This document shows positions 8,560-13,815 of a stretch of 15,179 nt of DNA, piece after piece. The first letter of the stretch is position 1, and each line of letters opens with the position of its first letter. The notes beneath the pieces were generated by a model. The model saw nothing but the letters and a program-made list of their open reading frames with translations, did not search any database and was not told the DNA's origin. The translations under genes and the position numbers were made by a program. The stretch is from Flavobacteriales bacterium UBA7443 (GTDB taxonomy: Bacteria; Bacteroidota; Bacteroidia; Flavobacteriales_D; Sanyastnellaceae): contig DLQB01000181.1 in the NCBI GenBank assembly GCA_002477505.1, positions 1,782 through 16,960 on the forward strand, in the 5' to 3' direction.

Positions 8560-9129
8560 TCACTGGGCAATGGCCGCTTTCAGTCGTTCCAAAATCTCCT
8601 CCACCGTGCCGATGCCATCCACACCTGTAAACTTGCCTTGCAATGCATAATGTCCCGCCACCGGAGCGGTCTCGGCGTTGTATACATCGATGCGTTTTTG
8701 GATGACCGCTGGGTTCGCATCATCCGGTCTTCCGCTCGTTTCGGCTCTAGCTAGCAATCGTTTTTTTAACTCTTTCTCTTCTACTTCCAATGCCAACATG
8801 CTCGTCACCGGTGCATTGCGTTGGTTCAGAAAAGCATCCAATGCTTCTGCTTGTGCTGTTGTTCTTGGGAAGCCGTCAAAAATGAATCCTTTGGCATTCG
8901 GATGTTTGTTCACTTCGGATTCCAGCATGCGAATCGTCACGTCGTCAGGAACCAATTGGCCCTTGTCCATGTATGACTGTGCCATTTGTCCGAGCTCGGT
9001 GTTTCCCTTGATATTGGACCTGAAAATGTCGCCTGTGCTCAAGTGAACCAGCCCGAAGGACTCAACGAGATGAACACTTTGCGTTCCTTTTCCTGCGCCC
9101 GGAGGGCCAAATAAAACAATGTTTAGCAT
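8560..9129 (-). CDS. adk: Adenylate kinase, short form without the inserted LID
   Basis: A 189-aa cytoplasmic enzyme interconverting ATP + AMP and 2 ADP. The P-loop is GPPGAGKGT at residues 8-16. The AMP-binding part has HLSTGDIFRSNI, VPDDVTIRML and GFIFDGFPRT. The LID region is short (RAETSGRPDDANPAVIQKR), so this is the type without the zinc-finger-like LID insert of long bacterial Adk, which explains the length. The start is ATG 9129, right before the canonical LNIVLFGPPG. The open frame continues upstream for 25 codons with a sequence that is not Adk-like. It is the first gene of the adk-obg-psuG-E1-S4 run and is divergent from lpd. Confidence 0.96.
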   Translation of the reverse strand: MLNIVLFGPPGAGKGTQSVHLVESFGLVHLSTGDIFRSNIKGNTELGQMAQSYMDKGQLVPDDVTIRMLESEVNKHPNAKGFIFDGFPRTTAQAEALDAFLNQRNAPVTSMLALEVEEKELKKRLLARAETSGRPDDANPAVIQKRIDVYNAETAPVAGHYALQGKFTGVDGIGTVEEILERLKAAIAQ

Positions 9130-9190
9130 AATCTTTTTCTTCGCGAACGAGGGCTTTCGACCGCAACGATCAGCCCGCAGTTCAGGTGGG

Positions 9191-9198
9191 TAAAGGTA
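9191..9198 (-). promoter_or_regulatory. Possible -7 element for adk operon (TACCTTTA)
   Basis: On the minus strand TACCTTTA matches 7 of 8 positions of the Bacteroidota -7 consensus TAnnTTTG and lies about 60 nt upstream of the adk start. No clear TTTG -33 element stands at the usual distance, so this is a weak prediction. Confidence 0.25.
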
Positions 9199-9234
9199 CT
9201 GCATGAAAACAGAACCTCACACCTTGAACCCTAT

Positions 9235-9257
9235 GCATCCATGAACCGATTGGATGC
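9235..9257. promoter_or_regulatory. 7-bp inverted repeat, candidate operator upstream of lpd
   Basis: GCATCCA (9235-9241) and TGGATGC (9251-9257) are perfect inverted copies with a 9-nt spacer, giving a 23-bp symmetric site. It ends 2 nt before the putative lpd -7 element and covers the expected -33 region, where a regulator would block or recruit RNA polymerase. No cognate regulator gene is in the window. Confidence 0.4.
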
Positions 9258-9259
9258 GT

Positions 9260-9267
9260 TAACTTCG
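9260..9267 (+). promoter_or_regulatory. Putative Bacteroidota -7 promoter element of lpd (TAACTTCG)
   Basis: TAACTTCG matches 7 of 8 positions of the Bacteroidota housekeeping -7 motif TAnnTTTG. It lies 53 nt before the lpd ATG, a sensible leader length. The -33 TTTG is not obvious; that position is taken by the inverted repeat at 9235-9257. Confidence 0.4.
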
Positions 9268-9320
9268 CGGCGAAAATCAACACGCACTTCCTTCTCAGCA
9301 AGGAGCATTGAAGCAAATAC

Positions 9321-10709
9321 ATGAAGTACGACGTAATTGTTCTTGGAAGCGGCCCTGGGGGCTATGTCACGGCCATTCGCGCCAGTCAACTTGGTTTAAA
9401 AACTGCGGTCATTGAGCGGGAAGCTCTGGGAGGAATTTGCCTCAATTGGGGATGCATTCCGACCAAAGCATTGCTCAAAAGTGCCAATGTGTTCGAATAC
9501 ATCGAGCATGCGGAGGATTACGGAATATCAGTGGCCAGTCCAAAGGCAGATTTCAAAGGAATGGTAGCCCGAAGCCGCGGCGTAGCCGATGGAATGTCAA
9601 AGGGGGTTCAATTCCTGATGAAAAAGAATAAAATTGACGTGATCATGGGCAACGGAAAGTTGCTCCCGGGCAAACAAGTGGCGGTAACCGCCGAAGACGG
9701 TTCGGTGCAAACGGTCTCCGCAGGTCACATCATCATCGCCACGGGTGCGCGCAGCCGTCAATTGCCAAGCATTCCGCAAGACGGAAAAAACATCATCGGC
9801 TATCGGGAGGCCATGACGCTTGCGAAGCAACCCAAGCGACTTGTGGTTGTTGGATCAGGTGCCATCGGAGTTGAATTTGCCTACTTCTACAATGCCATCG
9901 GCACGGAAGTCACCGTTGTCGAATACCAAAACCGCATTGTCCCTGTCGAAGATGCTGACGTGAGCAAGCAGCTTGAAAAAAGCTTCAAAAAAGCGGGCAT
10001 CAAGGTGATGACCTCGTCTGAAGTTTTGGATGTCAAATCCAAGGGAGGCGAACAAACGGTGACGGTCAAAACCAAGAAAGGCGAGGAGAAACTAAAATGC
10101 GACGTGGTATTGAGCGCCGCAGGGGTGATTTCGAACATCGAAAACATCGGTCTCGAAGATGTGGGCATCGCCGTAGACGGCGGTAAGATCATGGTAGACG
10201 ACTTCTATGCCAGCAACATTCCTGGCTACTACGCCATCGGGGATTGCGTTCCAGGCCCAGCCCTGGCGCACGTCGCGTCAGCAGAAGGGATAACGTGTGT
10301 GGAAAAGATTGCAGGCCATTCACCTGAACCCATTGACTACGGCAACATCCCGGGTTGCACCTATTGCTTCCCTGAAGTTGCCAGTGTGGGCATGACAGAG
10401 GCGCAAGCAAAAGATGCCGGACACGACATCAAAGTAGGCAAATTCCCCTTCTCGGCATCTGGAAAAGCGAGTGCTTCGGGACACAAAGATGGATTTGTCA
10501 AGCTCATCTTCGATGCCAAATACGGCGAGCTACTTGGCGGACACATGATTGGAGCCAACGTGACAGAGATGGTTGCCGAATTGGTCGCCCTGCGCAAGCT
10601 TGAGACCACAGGTCACGAGCTCATCAAAACCATTCACCCGCATCCGACGCTCAGCGAAGCCGTCATGGAAGCGGCCGCTGCAGCCTATGACGAGGTGATC
10701 CACCTCTAA
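9321..10709 (+). CDS. lpdA: Dihydrolipoyl dehydrogenase (E3)
   Basis: A 462-aa FAD enzyme that reoxidises dihydrolipoamide of 2-oxoacid dehydrogenase complexes (and the glycine cleavage system) with NAD+. Seen in order: the FAD dinucleotide fold GSGPGG at 9-14, the redox disulfide C40-LNWG-C45 in GGICLNWGCIPTKALLKSA, the second glycine motif ATGARS, the NAD fold VVVGSGAIGVEFAYF, the FAD-contacting AIGDCVPGPALAHVASAEG, and the C-terminal dimerisation domain with the catalytic dyad H441/E446 in HPHPTLSEAVMEA. Length and motifs are complete. An AGGAG lies 15 nt before the ATG, too far for a strong ribosome-binding site. It is transcribed away from adk and ends at a strong terminator. With the fused E1 in the same window it may serve that complex, but one E3 usually serves several. 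Confidence 0.97.
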   Translation: MKYDVIVLGSGPGGYVTAIRASQLGLKTAVIEREALGGICLNWGCIPTKALLKSANVFEYIEHAEDYGISVASPKADFKGMVARSRGVADGMSKGVQFLMKKNKIDVIMGNGKLLPGKQVAVTAEDGSVQTVSAGHIIIATGARSRQLPSIPQDGKNIIGYREAMTLAKQPKRLVVVGSGAIGVEFAYFYNAIGTEVTVVEYQNRIVPVEDADVSKQLEKSFKKAGIKVMTSSEVLDVKSKGGEQTVTVKTKKGEEKLKCDVVLSAAGVISNIENIGLEDVGIAVDGGKIMVDDFYASNIPGYYAIGDCVPGPALAHVASAEGITCVEKIAGHSPEPIDYGNIPGCTYCFPEVASVGMTEAQAKDAGHDIKVGKFPFSASGKASASGHKDGFVKLIFDAKYGELLGGHMIGANVTEMVAELVALRKLETTGHELIKTIHPHPTLSEAVMEAAAAAYDEVIHL

Positions 10710-10729
10710 TTGTCGTCGCCATCGAATGC

Positions 10730-10760
10730 AAAAAGGCGCTCCGTTGTGGGGCGCCTTTTT
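10730..10760 (+). terminator. Strong intrinsic terminator after lpd, probably bidirectional
   Basis: AAAAAGGCGC (10730-10739) and GCGCCTTTTT (10751-10760) form a perfect 10-bp stem with an 11-nt loop. The stem has a GC core flanked by A5 and T5 tracts, so it works in both directions. It begins 20 nt past the lpd stop and lies 40 nt past the stop of the converging gene at 10800-11609, so it can serve both transcripts. Confidence 0.92.
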
Positions 10761-10799
10761 CAATGCTTTTAAAATCCAGTCATTGCTGGACCGAGGCGG

Positions 10800-11609
10800 T
10801 CATCGACGCAACGTAATGTGCATGCAGCTCTTCTCAGGAATCACCAGAATACGCCCCTTTTTTTGAAAGCTGCGCAAGACATTTTGAATCGCGCGTGTGG
10901 GCGCTGAGCAATCGGAATCATTGCTTGGACGGTCGGTATATGCGATGTCGAATGAGGCGCCATAGCTGTGCGTGGACGTCCCATTGAATGCATTGTAATT
11001 GCGTCGCCCCAATCGCGCTTGTTGTCGCTCGGTACGGGTCAAGCTTGTCACGCGAAACCGGGTGCCTTCGCTGCCCGTACCTTCGAGTTCATCTGCGAAC
11101 GCGTTCCCCATTTCAGCGAGCAAGGCTTGCACTTCAGGCAACAAAACCGCATAGCTGTGCGAAAGAGCTGTGATGTGATACCCACGGCCGTCGTGCACGG
11201 GTACCAGATCTCCTCTCCTTTTCCCAGCTTCCATTTCGCCCTTGTCTTTGACAAAAAAGCTATTGGGAAGATTACGCGCGGCCACTTGGTGATCAGTGTA
11301 TGGATTTTTGGGCAACTTCAGCACATGACGATTGCAACTGCAAGGCTTCACTTCTTCATCCTCGGAAGTCGATTTAGCCGCAGGATCCGGCCGAAGCGCT
11401 GAATCTGATGACGAAGCCTGAGAAGAAGAGGCTTGCGCCTGTTCCTCTTCCACGGAAATTACAGCGCGCGGATGCTGCAACGCCAACCCCTCATCCGCAG
11501 AAGCCGAATCCGGTGCGATCCAAGCCGCGAGGGAAATAATCAAGAGCATGAATGTTCCTCCCACCAGGGTGATTCGATCCCAACGGTATTTCCTGCGCCT
11601 GAGTTGCAT
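10800..11609 (-). CDS. Membrane-anchored M15/Hedgehog-type putative peptidase (DUF5715-like)
   Basis: 269 aa. An N-terminal basic stretch and one hydrophobic segment (about 12-32) anchor it in the inner membrane with the rest outside the cytoplasm. Residues about 50-90 are a low-complexity Ser/Ala/Glu linker ending in PCSCNRH. The C-terminal domain (about 100-269) carries FRVTSLTRTERQQ, STHSYGASFDIAY and ILVIPEKSCMHIT. The spacing SxHxxGxxxD (H214, D221) plus a late MHIT (H264) matches the zinc ligands of D-Ala-D-Ala peptidases of the M15/Hedgehog fold and resembles the Bacteroidota family DUF5715 as I remember it. A peptidoglycan-cleaving role in the periplasm is inferred, not shown. Start is ATG 11609 next to the basic stretch. 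It is a lone minus-strand gene converging on lpd across a shared terminator and divergent from the 178-aa gene. Confidence 0.78.
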   Translation of the reverse strand: MQLRRRKYRWDRITLVGGTFMLLIISLAAWIAPDSASADEGLALQHPRAVISVEEEQAQASSSQASSSDSALRPDPAAKSTSEDEEVKPCSCNRHVLKLPKNPYTDHQVAARNLPNSFFVKDKGEMEAGKRRGDLVPVHDGRGYHITALSHSYAVLLPEVQALLAEMGNAFADELEGTGSEGTRFRVTSLTRTERQQARLGRRNYNAFNGTSTHSYGASFDIAYTDRPSNDSDCSAPTRAIQNVLRSFQKKGRILVIPEKSCMHITLRR

Positions 11610-11640
11610 GATGCAATATCCGAGTAATTCACGGGGTTTG

Positions 11641-11719
11641 GGCGCACCGTGGTTTCAATAATCCCCACAATGGGCTATGGAAAAATGAACAATGCGATGC
11701 GGTGCGCCAGGCTGAAACC
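11641..11719. repeat. Two interlocked inverted repeats (pseudoknot-like order) in a divergent intergenic region
   Basis: GGCGCACCG (11641-11649) pairs with CGGTGCGCC (11700-11708), 9 bp perfect. GGTTTCA (11651-11657) pairs with TGAAACC (11713-11719), 7 bp perfect. The order A-B-A'-B' is interlocked rather than nested, the topology of an H-type pseudoknot if transcribed. It could equally be two inverted copies of a protein-binding site. It occupies over half of the 151-bp gap between the starts of the two divergent genes at 11609 and 11761. Confidence 0.5.
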
Positions 11720-11760
11720 TTACGCGCACACATGTCGTTATAGAATGCAAAACAATTGAC

Positions 11761-12297
11761 ATGTTAGGAATAGGCGCTAAAGTGATACACCCCACCCACG
11801 CTGAAGGGGTAATATTTGGAACCGACGGCGATTTCTGGCGAATCTACTTTCGGGAAGTTGGCGAGAAATCCATCTCGAAAGAATTTGAAGGACTCGAAGT
11901 AATCGAGGAGGCAGAAGACATGGGACAACCGGATGTGAGCGACATCATGACGGCCATGGAACATGTACTGGGTGACTTCACCGACCGTATTCGCGGCGAA
12001 GAACGTCCCGAGAATGTTGAAATCAGTGACCGCTGGGACGGGGGAAACCTCATCATCCAGCCGGCAGATGACGGATTGAAGGCCAAGGAAATTCCAGTCG
12101 ACACATTCTTCCACAAAATTGTCATGACACGCGATCGGCTGCGTGTTTTGGAGGCCAAAATCAACGCACACGAAAAATTAGTCGACTCGGACAAGATCGA
12201 TTTGCAGCAATACATCACAAAGATTTACGGCTCACTCACCACCTTCAACGTGCTTTTCAAGTACAAGGAAGATTGGTTTGTTGGCGAGAAGAAATAA
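11761..12297 (+). CDS. Conserved protein of unknown function, CarD/Tudor-like N-terminal motif
   Basis: 178 aa, soluble, acidic, with no signal peptide or membrane segment. The first 48 residues (IGAKVIHPTHAEGVIFG, WRIYFREVGEK, FEGLEVIEE) look like a small SH3-like barrel of the kind that starts with GxKVxHPxxGxG, as in CarD/UvrD-type and Tudor-like modules. A charged segment follows (about 50-85). The C-terminal half (about 90-178) has EIPVDTFFHKIVMTRDRLRV, LEAKINAHEKLVDSDKID and LQQYITKIYGSLTTFNVLF, mostly helical and strikingly regular. I recall nearly the same C-terminal half in uncharacterised Bacteroidota proteins, but cannot check. Start ATG 11761 is the only reasonable one. The N-terminal barrel hints at nucleic-acid or polymerase contact; this is a guess. 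Monocistronic by spacing (82 nt to the next gene). Confidence 0.85.
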   Translation: MLGIGAKVIHPTHAEGVIFGTDGDFWRIYFREVGEKSISKEFEGLEVIEEAEDMGQPDVSDIMTAMEHVLGDFTDRIRGEERPENVEISDRWDGGNLIIQPADDGLKAKEIPVDTFFHKIVMTRDRLRVLEAKINAHEKLVDSDKIDLQQYITKIYGSLTTFNVLFKYKEDWFVGEKK

Positions 12298-12347
12298 TCA
12301 ATCGGATTGCTTCCTTGACGGGATTGCGGAGCCGCCCTTGATTTTCT

Positions 12348-12355
12348 TACCTTGA
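12348..12355 (+). promoter_or_regulatory. Possible -7 element for the small-protein/NRAMP unit (TACCTTGA)
   Basis: TACCTTGA matches 6 of 8 positions of TAnnTTTG and lies 24 nt before the ATG of the 57-aa gene, so the leader would be short. A TTG at 12324-12326 is 21 nt upstream, slightly beyond the usual -33 spacing. Weak call. Confidence 0.25.
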
Positions 12356-12379
12356 ACCGCAAACCTCAAGGCCAAGGGC

Positions 12380-12553
12380 ATGAATCGAATTGTTTTCGCC
12401 ATTTTAAGTCAGTTGAATCGGCTGTTATTGCCCCGTTTCTCGAAGAGACAAGACTTGACCCAACTCAAGAAGTGGGAACAAGCCCTCGTGGGGTGGAAGA
12501 TGTGGGTGACCTATCGTCACCTCGATGCACAACAAGCAGAAGAGGACGCATGA
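12380..12553 (+). CDS. 57-aa basic small protein, conserved in Bacteroidota by memory, coupled to the NRAMP gene
   Basis: The ATG at 12380 opens a 57-codon frame, MNRIVFAILSQLNRLLLPRF then SKRQDLTQLKK, WEQALVGWKMWVTYRHLD and an acidic tail ending EEDA. Its TGA (12551-12553) overlaps the ATG (12550-12552) of the transporter gene as ATGA, the arrangement expected of a real coupled pair. The pattern is an amphipathic N-terminal helix, LPxFSKRQ-L, then a short linker and a second helix ending GW-x-x-WVT. I remember it from many small Bacteroidota proteins, some of them labelled 'SsrA-binding protein' without SmpB features. Function is unknown. The protein has no lipobox or export signal; the first helix could lie on the membrane. 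In another frame this region is the spurious N-terminal extension of the transporter. Confidence 0.8.
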   Translation: MNRIVFAILSQLNRLLLPRFSKRQDLTQLKKWEQALVGWKMWVTYRHLDAQQAEEDA

Positions 12554-13809
12554 AGACCGAAAAAGGGAATTGGATGCAGGTCATTGGACCGGGCATCCTT
12601 TTTGCGTCTACGGCCATCGGGGTCAGTCATCTGGTGCAATCCACCCGGGCCGGCGCACTCGTCGGGTTTGGCCTGGTCTGGGCCGTCGTTGCCGCCAACG
12701 TGGCCAAATATCCTTTTTTCGAATTTGGAAGTCGCTATGCGAACGCCACCGGCGAATCGCTCATTGAAGGCTACCGATCCATGGGGAAATGGGCCTCGTG
12801 GCTCTACCTCGCCATTACGGTGAGCACCTGCTTTTTTGTCATGGGAGCTATTGGGATTGTAACGGCCTCGTTCTTGGACAACCTCTTCAATATTTCAAAT
12901 ATCACAGGCCAAAATGCGACCCCTTATGTGGCCGTGGTGGTCTTTCTCATTTCAACCGTCGTATTGTTTCTCGGCAAATACGGCGCGCTCGATTCATTGA
13001 TCAAGGTAATCGCGGGCGTGCTGCTCATTAGCACGGCAGGCGCGTTCATTGCAGCTTTGGCCCACACTCCCCTTTCCGCTGTCCCTGCTGCACCGGCTGA
13101 TTTCACCCCGTGGTCCGGCGCCGGCTTGGCATTTCTGATTGCATTAATGGGCTGGATGCCAACGGCAGTAGACTTGAGTACCTGGAACAGCATCTGGACC
13201 TTGGAACGCATCAAGCAAACGGGGTATCACCCCCCGCTCAAAGACACGATTCGCGAGTTTAACATTGGCTTCATCTTTTCCGCTGTGCTTGCGCTGATGT
13301 TCTTGGGGTTGGGAGCGTTATTGTTTTATGCCAATCGCGTTGAATTTCCAGAGGGAACGGCTGCGTTTGCTTCTGGCGTGGTACAATTGTACACGGAAGC
13401 CATTGGCTCATGGAGTTGGTGGATCATCGCCACGGCCGCATTCTCAGCAATGCTCGGCACCTGCATCGCTTGCTTGGACGGTTATGCACGATCACTCGCC
13501 CGCTCCCTCGCGACAATCCAGTCCACTGCGGCACCGGACAACCTTCGGTACGAGCGGTGGAGCTTGGTTTTGGTCGCCATTGGAGCGCTCAGCTTGATTC
13601 TCTTGTTCCCGAGCGACATCCGTGTTTTGGTGGATATTGCGACGACGCTGAGTTTTCTTGTGGCTCCACTTGTCGCTGCAGCCAACCTCTACCTGGTCAC
13701 ACGCAAAGAATTTCCAGCGGATGCAAAGCCTCCGACATGGATGATTGCTTTGTCGTGGTTGGGCTTGGCGTTTTTGACCGGATTCAGTGGGTTGTATTTC
13801 CTCGCTTGA
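12550..13809 (+). CDS. NRAMP-related membrane transporter with non-canonical metal-binding motifs
   Basis: A 419-aa, very hydrophobic protein with about 11 membrane segments, of the NRAMP (SLC11) divalent-metal transporter fold. It opens with IGPGILFASTAIGVSHLVQS, which aligns to TM1 of NRAMP (GPG, eight residues, DPGN). Here DPGN is GVSH at 24-27. TM6 reads GWMPTAVDLSTW, where canonical NRAMP has MPH; here MPT at 203-205. A later segment, SAMLGTCIACLDGYARSL, corresponds to TM8. Both residue sets that hold Mn2+/Fe2+ in canonical members are thus replaced, so the substrate may not be a transition metal. The start at 12550 is set by homology and by the ATGA overlap with the small upstream gene. 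A frame extension to 12352 translates that gene in the wrong frame. It ends 6 nt from the stop of the converging surface-protein gene. Confidence 0.88.
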   Translation: MKTEKGNWMQVIGPGILFASTAIGVSHLVQSTRAGALVGFGLVWAVVAANVAKYPFFEFGSRYANATGESLIEGYRSMGKWASWLYLAITVSTCFFVMGAIGIVTASFLDNLFNISNITGQNATPYVAVVVFLISTVVLFLGKYGALDSLIKVIAGVLLISTAGAFIAALAHTPLSAVPAAPADFTPWSGAGLAFLIALMGWMPTAVDLSTWNSIWTLERIKQTGYHPPLKDTIREFNIGFIFSAVLALMFLGLGALLFYANRVEFPEGTAAFASGVVQLYTEAIGSWSWWIIATAAFSAMLGTCIACLDGYARSLARSLATIQSTAAPDNLRYERWSLVLVAIGALSLILLFPSDIRVLVDIATTLSFLVAPLVAAANLYLVTRKEFPADAKPPTWMIALSWLGLAFLTGFSGLYFLA

Positions 13810-13815
13810 AGCCGC

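Noticed and set aside
9130..9204. 25-codon N-terminal extension of adenylate kinase
   Set aside because: Adk proteins begin with LNIVLFGPPG or close variants directly after Met. The extension is Arg/Pro/Cys-rich and covers the probable promoter.
12299..12309. CAATC-G-GATTG palindrome after the 178-aa gene as a terminator
   Set aside because: The single-base centre cannot form a hairpin loop and no T tract follows.
12352..12549. N-terminal extension of the NRAMP-like protein to 12352
   Set aside because: The extension (rich in Arg, Ser and Pro, no homology) is the wrong-frame reading of the 57-aa gene. The transporter motif starts 12 codons after ATG 12550, which has an ATGA overlap.
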